DNA from: Methanospirillum sp. | GTDB taxonomy: Archaea > Halobacteriota > Methanomicrobia > Methanomicrobiales > Methanospirillaceae | Assembly: GCA_028679485.1 (NCBI GenBank) | Contig: JAJRBL010000086.1 | Span: 1-10,047 of the forward strand | Direction: 5' to 3' | DNA: 10,047 nucleotides | In this document: positions 1 through 6,397 of the stretch, piece after piece | How positions within the stretch are numbered: position 1 is the stretch's first letter | How the letters are laid out: each line of letters starts with the position of its first letter | Made by a program: the position numbers and the translations under genes | The notes under the pieces: generated by a model | What the model was told of the DNA's origin: nothing | The model's input: the letters and a program-made list of their open reading frames with translations, nothing else | Database searches by the model: none

Positions 1-74
1 CAGCCTCTTGATAAAAAGGGTTGTATTGCATTCCTGCACCTGAGCGCAGGGAAGGCAGGATGAAGGAAGACACG
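1..74 (-). terminator. 3' flank of the minus-strand genes with a weak terminator-like hairpin
   Basis: No gene can be supported here. Read on the minus strand, downstream of the stop at 75-77, the DNA can form a short stem (CCTGC at 33-37 with GCAGG at 46-50; TCCTGC at 32-37 can pair alternatively with GCAGGA at 55-60). On that strand it is followed by a run of five T (plus-strand A at 13-17). This could end the leftward transcript, but the stem is short and the T-run is separated from it. On the plus strand one frame is open from base 1 to a TGA at 61-63, so the tail of a rightward gene ending here cannot be excluded. Confidence 0.25.
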
Positions 75-488
75 TTATTTTTTTGGAGGTGGCGATCCTG
101 ATGCGGATTTCTTTTTCTGGTAATGTTCGGTGATTTTGGTAAAATATGCTATCTTATCCATTTCAAGCCCGTATAATGCAATCCCCATTTTATCCACCGA
201 CACGATCTTGTACATCTGCCTGATCTCTTCAGGTACCCTGCTCCCCGGAATGGCCTTCATGTTGATAAAATTCTCTATCTGTACCTGGAAATGTTTCTGG
301 AGGAGGATTCGCATCTCTTTTATATATGAACGCAATTGCTTGATATCTTCCTGGTCCCAGTGGAGGATATTCTTTTCAAGTTCGGATATCCGGTCAATTA
401 CCTCCTGACTCTCTTCGATATGTTCATCCACCGCCTGTGCCAGAGCCATCTCCGCCATTTCCGCACTGTCAATATTTTCATATCCCAT
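75..488 (-). CDS. Hypothetical coiled-coil protein, 137 residues
   Basis: I do not recognise this protein. It is acidic and rich in Glu, Ala and Met at its N terminus. Residues about 20-75 form a long, highly charged helical stretch with heptad-like spacing, suggesting a coiled coil. A conserved-looking globular part (about 76-122) follows, then a basic, proline-rich tail ending PPPKK. There is no signal peptide or membrane segment, so it should be cytoplasmic. The start is supported by a good Shine-Dalgarno sequence, AGGAGAT on the minus strand at 503-497, eight bases before the ATG. It lies 64 bases downstream of the hycI-like gene on the same strand and may be co-transcribed with it, but an AT-rich patch near 542-552 could also give it its own promoter. 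The context is too thin to assign a role in hydrogenase maturation. Confidence 0.75.
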   Translation of the reverse strand: MGYENIDSAEMAEMALAQAVDEHIEESQEVIDRISELEKNILHWDQEDIKQLRSYIKEMRILLQKHFQVQIENFINMKAIPGSRVPEEIRQMYKIVSVDKMGIALYGLEMDKIAYFTKITEHYQKKKSASGSPPPKK

Positions 489-496
489 GGGGATCT

Positions 497-503
497 ATCT
501 CCT
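497..503 (-). promoter_or_regulatory. Ribosome binding site of the coiled-coil protein
   Basis: The minus strand reads AGGAGAT here, a close match to the archaeal anti-Shine-Dalgarno complement. It lies eight bases before the ATG at 488-486. It is one of only two strong sites in the window and decides the start of this gene. Confidence 0.6.
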
Positions 504-552
504 GTGAATTTCTCTACCTAAGTTCCGCCTCAGCAAGCATCAATATTATTCT

Positions 553-1005
553 TCATACGTTTGGTGGTTTCCATACCGGGACCTGATCAAATCTTTCAGT
601 ATATAAGATCCTGAGTAGTTCTTCAACAGAGGCACTGACCGGTCCGGTAAGTCCGGTATCTGGTTCGATGCAGCCTGGTTGGATCCCGATAAGTATAACT
701 CTCTCACAGAATAAACCGAGCTGACTGATAAGATGGGTAAGCGGCAGTTGATGCGAACCTGTCCCGCAATCCCTGACGCATTCGGAAGGGATCTGCCTGA
801 CTGTTCCCGGAGCAAGATCCATCTGTACGGCGTCGATGATCACGATCAGTTCCGGATTTTTGTCTCTTATCGGCCTGATAAAATTTTCCGGCATGATCCC
901 TGCATCTATAGGGATCCACGCGTCTTTTGAGAAGCGATGCACGATGGAGATACCTACCCCGTCATCACCCAGAAGATCATTACCTGTACCGAGAAGAATC
1001 TTCAT
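553..1005 (-). CDS. hycI: Hydrogenase maturation endopeptidase, HycI family (peptidase M52)
   Basis: It is expected to cleave the C-terminal peptide of a [NiFe]-hydrogenase large subunit after nickel insertion, in the cytoplasm. The N terminus MKILLGTGNDLLGDDGVG is the family signature, with Asp15 in the first nickel-binding position. Asp58 (IIDAVQM) and His85 (GSHQLPL) match the other two metal ligands. The stretch ILIGIQP at 104-110 and the PENFIRPIR segment at 39-47 resemble Escherichia coli HycI more closely than HyaD, HybD or FrhD. At 150 residues it has normal length, so it looks intact. The start is fixed by the family N terminus; the sequence before it lacks a strong Shine-Dalgarno site. 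It is the first gene of a leftward pair and divergent from the vWA gene. Which hydrogenase it processes (for example Ech, Eha/Ehb or F420-reducing) cannot be read from this window; resemblance to HycI favours a membrane-bound, group 4 type enzyme. Confidence 0.92.
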   Translation of the reverse strand: MKILLGTGNDLLGDDGVGISIVHRFSKDAWIPIDAGIMPENFIRPIRDKNPELIVIIDAVQMDLAPGTVRQIPSECVRDCGTGSHQLPLTHLISQLGLFCERVILIGIQPGCIEPDTGLTGPVSASVEELLRILYTERFDQVPVWKPPNV

Positions 1006-1059
1006 GGAGATCTCTTGCCTTTCCCGTGTGATGAAGCAACCGATGATTTCTGCGGGAAC

Positions 1060-1068
1060 TATTTAATA
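1060..1068 (+). promoter_or_regulatory. TATA box of the vWA-PP2C-kinase operon in a divergent region
   Basis: TATTTAATA lies inside the 86-base gap between two divergent genes, preceded by GGGAAC as a possible BRE. Its centre is about 28 bases before the ATG at 1092, close to the usual archaeal distance from TATA box to transcription start. The transcript would therefore be leaderless or nearly so, and no Shine-Dalgarno sequence precedes the ATG. The element is nearly palindromic, so it could also serve the leftward hycI gene with a leader of about 30 bases. Confidence 0.55.
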
Positions 1069-1091
1069 AAAAGCCGGACAATTTTCACAGG

Positions 1092-1793
1092 ATGGGTCTG
1101 GAAAAATTGGAGGATATTGTTGATATTCCGTATCCCCAGCATCCGCATTGTGCAACCGTTCTCGTACTGGATACCTCTGCATCCATGTCAGGTAATAAGA
1201 TCGCAGAACTGAATGAAGGACTGCGAATTCTGACCGATGAGTTACGGGAGGATGATCTTGCCATGAAACGAATCGATCTTGCGATCATCTCGTTTGGGAA
1301 GGGTGTTGAGTTAATAAGGCCTTTTACCGGCATATCTGCGTTTGTTCCTCCCGAACTTGTCGCCGGGGGATATACTCCTATGGGGGAAGCAATACTTGAA
1401 GCAATCAGGGTCGTTGAAGAGAGGAAAGAAGAGTACAAGGAGATAGGCACGGATTATTACCGTCCCTGGATATTTCTGGTCACTGACGGTCAGCCGACTG
1501 ATATGAGGAGGGGTGATTCCCGGTGGCAGGAAGTGACTGATGCGGTTCATACCGGGGAGAAAGAACGAAAATTTCTGTTCTGGGCTCTTGGAGTCGACCA
1601 GGCAAATATGACCCTGCTACGGGAGATTTCGCCTCCTGAACGGACTCCCCTGATGCTTCGGGAAGCGAAATGGGCTGATATGTTCCTTTGGCTTTCAAAG
1701 AGTCTGTCACAGATCTCTGATTCGCGGGTAGGTGAACAGATCTCTCTTGAAAGCCCGGTAGGACCGGAAGGCTGGGGAGTAATCCAACTCTGA
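1092..1793 (+). CDS. TerY-like von Willebrand factor A domain protein
   Basis: This 233-residue cytoplasmic protein is essentially one vWA domain. The metal-ion-dependent adhesion site is complete: Asp27, Ser29 and Ser31 in DTSASMSG, Thr95 in GGYTPMGEA, and Asp132 in VTDGQPTD. The pattern GGYTPMGEAI..A and the phrase WIFLVTDGQPTD are typical of the TerY group (COG4245). There is no signal peptide or membrane helix. vWA domains of this kind bind partner proteins through the bound metal. It opens a three-gene unit with a PP2C phosphatase and a kinase, the TerY-P triad arrangement, so it probably scaffolds or senses for that pair. The start is supported by the TATA box about 28 bases upstream and by the lack of a better upstream ATG. 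The TerY label does not imply tellurite resistance: no TerC or TerD gene is seen here. Confidence 0.92.
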   Translation: MGLEKLEDIVDIPYPQHPHCATVLVLDTSASMSGNKIAELNEGLRILTDELREDDLAMKRIDLAIISFGKGVELIRPFTGISAFVPPELVAGGYTPMGEAILEAIRVVEERKEEYKEIGTDYYRPWIFLVTDGQPTDMRRGDSRWQEVTDAVHTGEKERKFLFWALGVDQANMTLLREISPPERTPLMLREAKWADMFLWLSKSLSQISDSRVGEQISLESPVGPEGWGVIQL

Positions 1794-1798
1794 AACGC

Positions 1799-2563
1799 AT
1801 GATGAATCCATCTTTTATGGTCTTTGGCGCATCCGTGCCAGGCCTGCGGCATACCCGGAACCAGGTTCCTTGTGAGGATGCCTGTGTACATGCGGTATTT
1901 CCCGATTGTTCGATCGTTGCGGTGGCAGATGGTCTCTCCTCTGCCGGGAACGGAAAAGCGGGGGCAGAGACCGGTACCCGTGCCTGTGTGGATGCTGCAT
2001 CTGCCCTCACCTGTAAAGACGGGATGAATCCGGGTGATATCATCAGGGAGGCAATGTCCGCAGGAAGATCGGCGATCCAGGCCCTTGCGGAGAGGGAGAA
2101 TGCTCCGCTTGCCTCATATGGGACAACGATGCTGCTTGCATATGTCTCTCATGCAGGTGTATGGTGCGGTCATATCGGGGACGGGGCTGCGGTCTGTGTG
2201 AGGGGGGATGATGTCTCCATCCTCTCTGCTCCTGGTTCTTCTGAATATGCGAATGAAACCGCTGTTCTTACTGCTTCTGATTGGGAAACATATCTCCGGG
2301 TATCATCAGGTTCACCCGGAACCCTTCTTCTCGCCACCGATGGATGCCAGGGGGCCGTAATCCGGCGTGAGAACGGGAAATATTCACCCTACCTGCCTTT
2401 TGTTCTTCCTTTAGTGCACTCCCTGTACAGGTTTGTTGATGAGGAACGTGATGTTGCAGCCGCGATCCGCGATCTCCTCTCTTCTGAAAGGATGCAGGCG
2501 CTCTCGTCCGACGACATGACGCTGGCAGTTGTCCTCTCTCTTCCCGGTGAGTCCGTCTCATGA
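1799..2563 (+). CDS. PP2C-family protein serine/threonine phosphatase
   Basis: This 254-residue protein is predicted to remove phosphate from Ser/Thr using two metal ions. PP2C motifs appear in order: GLRHTRNQVPCEDA (15-28) with acidic residues at 26-27, VAVADGLSSAGNGKAGAE (40-57) with Asp44 and Gly45, YGTTMLLA (107-114), GHIGDGAAV (124-132), LLATDGC (177-183) with Asp181, and SSDDMTLAVV (236-245) with Asp238/239. The NQVPCEDA and SAGNGKAGA forms are those of the compact PP2C_2 type paired with TerY-P kinases. It begins 5 bases after the vWA stop and overlaps the kinase start by four bases (ATGA), so translation is probably coupled. Two adjacent ATG codons (1799 and 1802) are both possible starts, and no clear Shine-Dalgarno site distinguishes them. 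It probably reverses phosphorylation by the neighbouring kinase. Confidence 0.92.
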   Translation: MMNPSFMVFGASVPGLRHTRNQVPCEDACVHAVFPDCSIVAVADGLSSAGNGKAGAETGTRACVDAASALTCKDGMNPGDIIREAMSAGRSAIQALAERENAPLASYGTTMLLAYVSHAGVWCGHIGDGAAVCVRGDDVSILSAPGSSEYANETAVLTASDWETYLRVSSGSPGTLLLATDGCQGAVIRRENGKYSPYLPFVLPLVHSLYRFVDEERDVAAAIRDLLSSERMQALSSDDMTLAVVLSLPGESVS

Positions 2564-5406
2564 TCCCGCGTTCATCCGGAGAAGATCCCAGAATCCGGAT
2601 CGATCGCTTGGAGATTGTAATCTCCCGGAGTTCTCCGTTACCGGTCAGGGAGGAGATCGTCGTGTTGAATGAGGGGAGCGGAAGACTGCACGGGACGATC
2701 AGTTCCTCAGTCCCGTGGGTAAAGATCCTCGATAATACCCTGGACACGAGGTTTATCCAGCGGATCTCGCTTGAGATCCACGGGTATGAAACCTCGAAAG
2801 AGCTTGAGACAGATGTTGTTATCGTCTCATCGGGGGGGAATGCGAAGGTCAGGGTTCTTGTCAGACCCTTTCCGGCATCTGTTCCCCTCCTGTATCTCGA
2901 TAAGAAGGTCTACCAGTTTTGCAGGGTTATTAAAGGAGAAGTAGTCTCATTTTCAATTCCTGTAAAGAACCGCGGTGAGGGTTTTCTCTCCGGGACAGCG
3001 ACACCCCTTTCTGAATGGATCGAGATCCCGTCCCGCGGGATATGGACCCGGGATATCCAGGTAATTCAGGTCCGCCTTATGACATCCAGGGCTCCTGCGG
3101 CCATTTATCCGGTGGGCAGGATCAGGATCAGAACAAATGGCGGTACTGAGACGGTCGAGGTATCGATCCATCGTTCCCCGGAAAAAGGACCTGCGGTTCA
3201 GGTATCCCCCTCTACGCTCCGGATATCCTGGGTAACGAAAGGAATTATTGAAGAGAGAATCATCATAAAAAATACCGGTACCGGTATCCTGCGGGGAACA
3301 ATTCCCGGGAAATTCCGGTGGATCAATACGGTCCCATCGATCTTTTCCGTGGAGAATACCTGCAGGATTTCGCTCAGGGTTGACACGCGCCAGGTTTCCG
3401 AAACGATTCCGGCCTCCGTAACCCTTGATATCATCACAAACGTCGGTGTTTATCCCCTGCATATCGAGATAAGCCGGAAAAACATTCAGACGGTGACACT
3501 CCACAGCAGAATACCTGTTCGTCAACGGCCACGATCCCGGATGACCGTTCTCTCTCAGGACGGTTCTCCGTTACCCCTCATTTATTCAGGCAAATCCGGG
3601 GGTGAGGGTGAGATCTGGTACATTGATGGTGATGAAACCTCCTGTGTAAAGATTTTCCGGCCGCACCGGTCCGGCAAGGAGATGGAGCACAAACTCAGGA
3701 CGATGCAGGCAAACCCGGTACCGGTACCACACCATACCGGGTTATGCTGGCCACTTGGCATTGTGAGTACTTCGGATAAAAAGGGACGGTTCCTGGGATA
3801 TCTGATGAAACGGCTTGATTTTTCATTATGGAGACCGGTTCATGCCTGGTATGACTCTGCGGAGTGTGATTTCGGGTTCTCCATGGATGCAGCAGGAAGA
3901 TTAGCCGAACTGGTCCGCGTCATCCATTCATCGGGTCACTGTATCGGGGACTTACGGGAGAATAATGTTTTCATCAGTAACAAAGGTGAAATCTGCATTA
4001 TCGATACGGATTCGTTCCAGGTCACCGATCCTGAAACCTTCCGTACATGGTACTGCAGGGTAGGTACCGGCGAGTATCTTCCTCCCGAATTGATTGAAGG
4101 ATCCTTTGAACAGCAGGATATCGACCGGCTTTTTGCGGATCGGTTTGCCCTGGCAGTCCTGATATTCCGTTTTCTTATGCAGGGTGCCCACCCGTACCAG
4201 GCACGGGGGCCCCTCATCGAGGATGCCCCGACTACGATGGACAAGATTCGCAGGGGATACTTTGCCTATGAGCGTAAAACTCCCGGAATCTTACCCCCTG
4301 AATATGCTCCCCCCTATGACCGGATTCCACCGCAGATACGAGCACTTTTTCATGAAACCTTTGTAACCGGGCATCATAATCCCCAGTTACGGCCTGATCC
4401 CTCCAGATGGGCGGAGGTTCTCGGATATTCCCGCGTATCCGGTCGTGAAGTGGCTGGTTATGGGGATCCGGCATATTCAGGCAGGGAGATATTCCCGGCA
4501 TCACATCACCTGAAGCCTGCCTACTCGGATGAAAACAGGTTATCTGTGGAGGTAGGCAGAAGAGTCTTCAGGATTCACCATGGAGAGATCAGGCTCACTG
4601 ACAGATCCGGTCTTCAGATCCTTTTTCTGGCAGATGGTCTCTCTCCTGCCCCGGTATGTACCTTAAAACGCGATATCCTGCCTCCTTCGGTACTGGTTCC
4701 CGGAACCGTCGTGTATGGGCCGGAGGGTACCTCTGTTGCGTACGGAGCCCTTATTCCGAAGATAGATCCCGGCAGATACGTCCACTGGCATATCGCTGCC
4801 GATGGAGCGAGCAGATATGCACGATGGAAAGACCGGTTTTCATTCAGGCACCGGGTGGCGGCATGCAGAAACCTTGTTTCTGCACTGGTATCCGCAACAA
4901 AGAATGGTCTTGTTCCGATAAGCCTCTCGTACCGCTCGGTTTTTGTTGCTCCCGACAGCTCGGTCAGGATCCTTGCAACGCCGGATATCTGCTCTGGACC
5001 TTATACCGGAAGAAACCAGAAGATTCTTGAGGATATCCGTAATCTCATCGTCCGGATGCTCATGAACGGGTACTCCCTCTCATATTGCTGCAAGGACAAA
5101 TCCGGGAAGCTAAGAAGGGTGATTCCCCCACCGGAGGTGTTGCCGTATCCTCTCCTGAAGATCGTGTATGGAAAGTCTGACGATGATCCGGCAGATCTCT
5201 CCGGTATCCTGCAGGACTGGATTATGAGATGCGAACAGGCATTCTGGTCGCTGTGCCCGTGTCCGTCACATCCTGACCACTGGTTCCCGGTCATTCCCGG
5301 TTGGTGCCCCTGGTGTACTCCTTCCGGTGCATGGACTGTCCAGCTGTCAACAAGAGCCCCGATTCCTCTGCTTGACGATGGAACTCGTACTGACTCAGGT
5401 GGATGA
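2560..5406 (+). CDS. Multidomain TerY-P type protein kinase with N-terminal repeats and C-terminal zinc-binding motif
   Basis: This 948-residue protein has five visible parts. Residues about 10-309 are three beta-rich repeats of about 100 residues. Residues about 338-622 are a Ser/Thr-type kinase: Gly-rich loop GKSGGEG (343-349), Lys364 in CVKIF, catalytic Asp464 and Asn469 in IGDLRENN, a DTDSF motif (482-486) in place of DFG, GTGEYLPPE (502-510) as the APE segment, Asp527 of the F helix, and Arg611. Residues about 664-895 look like a second, degenerate kinase fold lacking the catalytic residues. Residues 899-919 carry C-C-H-H and CPWC, probably a zinc ribbon. The kinase, DTDSF and CPWC combination matches the YegI-like kinases (COG4248) of the TerY-P triad. 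There is no signal peptide or membrane helix. The start overlaps the PP2C stop by four bases. The substrate is unknown; vWA and PP2C partners are inferred from the operon. Confidence 0.9.
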   Translation: MIPRSSGEDPRIRIDRLEIVISRSSPLPVREEIVVLNEGSGRLHGTISSSVPWVKILDNTLDTRFIQRISLEIHGYETSKELETDVVIVSSGGNAKVRVLVRPFPASVPLLYLDKKVYQFCRVIKGEVVSFSIPVKNRGEGFLSGTATPLSEWIEIPSRGIWTRDIQVIQVRLMTSRAPAAIYPVGRIRIRTNGGTETVEVSIHRSPEKGPAVQVSPSTLRISWVTKGIIEERIIIKNTGTGILRGTIPGKFRWINTVPSIFSVENTCRISLRVDTRQVSETIPASVTLDIITNVGVYPLHIEISRKNIQTVTLHSRIPVRQRPRSRMTVLSQDGSPLPLIYSGKSGGEGEIWYIDGDETSCVKIFRPHRSGKEMEHKLRTMQANPVPVPHHTGLCWPLGIVSTSDKKGRFLGYLMKRLDFSLWRPVHAWYDSAECDFGFSMDAAGRLAELVRVIHSSGHCIGDLRENNVFISNKGEICIIDTDSFQVTDPETFRTWYCRVGTGEYLPPELIEGSFEQQDIDRLFADRFALAVLIFRFLMQGAHPYQARGPLIEDAPTTMDKIRRGYFAYERKTPGILPPEYAPPYDRIPPQIRALFHETFVTGHHNPQLRPDPSRWAEVLGYSRVSGREVAGYGDPAYSGREIFPASHHLKPAYSDENRLSVEVGRRVFRIHHGEIRLTDRSGLQILFLADGLSPAPVCTLKRDILPPSVLVPGTVVYGPEGTSVAYGALIPKIDPGRYVHWHIAADGASRYARWKDRFSFRHRVAACRNLVSALVSATKNGLVPISLSYRSVFVAPDSSVRILATPDICSGPYTGRNQKILEDIRNLIVRMLMNGYSLSYCCKDKSGKLRRVIPPPEVLPYPLLKIVYGKSDDDPADLSGILQDWIMRCEQAFWSLCPCPSHPDHWFPVIPGWCPWCTPSGAWTVQLSTRAPIPLLDDGTRTDSGG
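2587..3486 (+). repeat. Three tandem beta-sandwich-like protein repeats in the kinase N terminus
   Basis: The kinase carries three repeats of about 100 residues. Each has a core of the form N-x-G-x-G-x-L/I-x-G-T: NEGSGRLHGT (37-46), NRGEGFLSGT (137-146) and NTGTGILRGT (238-247), followed by a Trp (53, 153, 254). The spacing is 100 and 101 residues. The alternating hydrophobic pattern suggests an immunoglobulin-like beta sandwich. The DNA itself has diverged, so this is an old protein-level repeat rather than a recent duplication. Confidence 0.75.
4549..5244 (+). other. Putative pseudokinase domain within the kinase gene
   Basis: Residues about 664-895 repeat the layout of the preceding kinase domain. 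Residues 771-810 align without gaps to 447-486 of the active domain, keeping the hydrophobic pattern, the Gly of the HSSG/TKNG turn, the VF strand and the following I-x-x-T. Catalytic Asp464 is replaced by Ser788, Asn469 by Ser793, and Asp482 and Asp484 by Ala806 and Pro808. GALIPKI (729-735) matches the hinge strand GYLMKRL (413-419). Identity is low (7 of 40 positions), so this is a structural inference. Confidence 0.5.
5254..5316 (+). other. C-terminal Cys/His zinc-ribbon motif of the kinase
   Basis: Cys899, Cys901, His904, His907, Cys916 and Cys919 lie within 21 residues, ending in the CPWC knuckle. The pattern resembles the short zinc-binding tails of TerY-P kinases. It could bind the vWA partner or nucleic acid; the sequence does not say which. 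Confidence 0.6.
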
Positions 5407-5488
5407 TTCCCTCAAAAACCAGGGATTTCATGATTTTTCCGGATAAGGGAATGAAAATTGTTTTGATGGGATTGTTCTCCCGCGATTC

Positions 5489-5545
5489 TGTATGGATACA
5501 CATAATTGTATCGTGCACTATATGGATCAGATGGAGTATTGTATC
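5489..5545 (+). promoter_or_regulatory. Cluster of TGTATS half-sites, possible operator
   Basis: TGTATG at 5489-5494 and GATACA at 5495-5500 abut as an inverted pair (TGTAT-GG-ATACA). TGTATC recurs at 5507-5512, forming a second inverted pair with 5495-5500 across six bases, and again at 5540-5545. Four copies in 57 bases of non-coding DNA suggest a regulator binding site, but the motif is short and AT-rich. Confidence 0.3.
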
Positions 5546-5552
5546 ACGGACA

Positions 5553-5559
5553 TTTTTTT
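5553..5559 (+). terminator. T-run, candidate archaeal terminator of the kinase operon
   Basis: Seven consecutive T bases lie 147 bases after the kinase stop and 69 bases before arlH. Archaeal RNA polymerase commonly terminates at such T-runs without a hairpin. It is the only run of this length in the gap. Confidence 0.4.
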
Positions 5560-5586
5560 GTACAGTGATATTTCTGGCAAATACCT

Positions 5587-5611
5587 AATAGTGAATACTT
5601 AGAATAGTATT
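5587..5611 (+). promoter_or_regulatory. AATASt hexamers and inverted repeat just upstream of arlH
   Basis: AATAGT (5587-5592), AATACT (5594-5599) and AATAGT (5603-5608) recur in 22 bases. AATACT also forms a perfect 6-bp inverted repeat with AGTATT (5606-5611) across a six-base loop. The group ends 16 bases before the arlH start, where a regulator could block or aid initiation, or an RNA hairpin could form at the 5' end of the message. Confidence 0.3.
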
Positions 5612-5627
5612 ATGGGGCATTCATCAC

Positions 5628-6395
5628 ATGGCGGAACTCGATCTATCGGCGAGCGAAGATACTAGAGGGGATATTGCAGATCTTCTCGGAAAAGAAGAAC
5701 GGAAGATTCTTACAACTGGAAATGCTGAAATAGACAAAAAAATTGCAGATGGTCTTCCTCTCGGGTCACTTACCCTGATAGAAGGGGAGAACGATACCGG
5801 GAAGTCTGTATTGACCCAGCAGTTCATGTGGGGAAGCATGCATAACAATCTCCGGGTAGATCTTTTCTCGACTGAACTTACTACAAAAAGTTTTCTGACT
5901 CAGATGGAATCGATGTCTCTAGACATCTCGGATTTCTTTGCCTGGGGTTATATACGTCTTTTTCACTGCCACCTCGTGGAGTTCAAATGGACTCCCGATG
6001 CGATGAATGACATTCTGGACCGGATAATTACCCATGTCAAATTTAGCAACACTGACGTGGCAATTATCGATTCTCTCACGATATTTACAGAATATACAAC
6101 AAACGAGTCTGTTCTTTCTTTCCTTACGCAGGCGAAGAACATCTGCGATCAGGGAAAAACCATCCTCATTACCATGCACAGTTATGCATTCACGGATGAA
6201 GTCCTCACGAGGGTGCGGTCTATATGTGATGCCCACCTTCTGCTGATGAGGAAACTTATGGGGGATAAGTATGTCATGGTACTTGAAGTGGTCAAGGTCA
6301 GAGGGGCAAGAAAAACAACAGGTAACCTCGTCAGTTTCGAAGTTCATCCCGGATATGGTATGAAGATTATCCCGGTTTCTGTTGCGAAAGTCTGA
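5628..6395 (+). CDS. arlH: Archaellum motor protein ArlH (FlaH), KaiC-like ATP-binding regulator
   Basis: ArlH is a RecA/KaiC-like protein that binds ATP and works with the ArlI ATPase and ArlJ at the cytoplasmic base of the archaellum. This 255-residue protein shows the family opening GNAEIDKKIADGLPLGSLTLIEG (31-53), a Walker A loop GENDTGKS (53-60) and a Walker B strand VAIIDSLT (144-151) with Asp148. There is no membrane segment. Residues 1-27 form an acidic leader before the conserved core and make the protein slightly longer than usual. The ATG at 5628 has only a weak Shine-Dalgarno sequence; an ATG at 5612 is out of frame. It heads the arlHIJ unit, with arlI starting two bases after its stop. 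ArlH of other archaea autophosphorylates, which affects its contact with ArlI, and that is relevant given the kinase and phosphatase genes upstream. Confidence 0.95.
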   Translation: MAELDLSASEDTRGDIADLLGKEERKILTTGNAEIDKKIADGLPLGSLTLIEGENDTGKSVLTQQFMWGSMHNNLRVDLFSTELTTKSFLTQMESMSLDISDFFAWGYIRLFHCHLVEFKWTPDAMNDILDRIITHVKFSNTDVAIIDSLTIFTEYTTNESVLSFLTQAKNICDQGKTILITMHSYAFTDEVLTRVRSICDAHLLLMRKLMGDKYVMVLEVVKVRGARKTTGNLVSFEVHPGYGMKIIPVSVAKV

Positions 6396-6397
6396 AA

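Larger units (their letters stand above)
5407..5627 (+). promoter_or_regulatory. Intergenic region between the kinase and arlH: archaellum motor promoter region
   Basis: These 221 bases hold no convincing gene and are more AT-rich than the genes on either side. They should contain the end of the triad transcript and the promoter of arlHIJ. Possible TATA-like boxes are the stretch GGCAAATACCTAATA at about 5576-5590, giving a leader of about 17 bases, and GATATT near 5566-5571. Neither is strong. A GGGG at 5614-5617 is the only Shine-Dalgarno-like sequence before arlH. Two groups of short repeated sites are described separately. Confidence 0.5.

Noticed and set aside
1480..2043. 187-residue minus-strand open frame
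   Set aside because: It lies opposite the vWA and PP2C genes, both of which carry complete family motifs; its product is low in recognisable features and looks like an antisense shadow.
2953..3525. 190-residue minus-strand open frame
   Set aside because: It is opposite the repeat region of the kinase, and the plus-strand frame there shows regular 100-residue protein repeats, so the minus frame is a shadow.
1092..5406. Tellurite resistance locus, suggested by the TerY-like protein
   Set aside because: No TerC, TerD or related gene is present; the triad is a phosphorylation module that can occur apart from tellurite genes.
5403..5588. Plus-strand 61-residue frame whose ATG overlaps the kinase stop by four bases
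   Set aside because: The overlap mimics that between PP2C and the kinase, but the product has an odd composition (many Trp, Ile and Ser, no recognisable fold), it spans the probable T-run terminator and repeated sites, and no ribosome binding site is seen.
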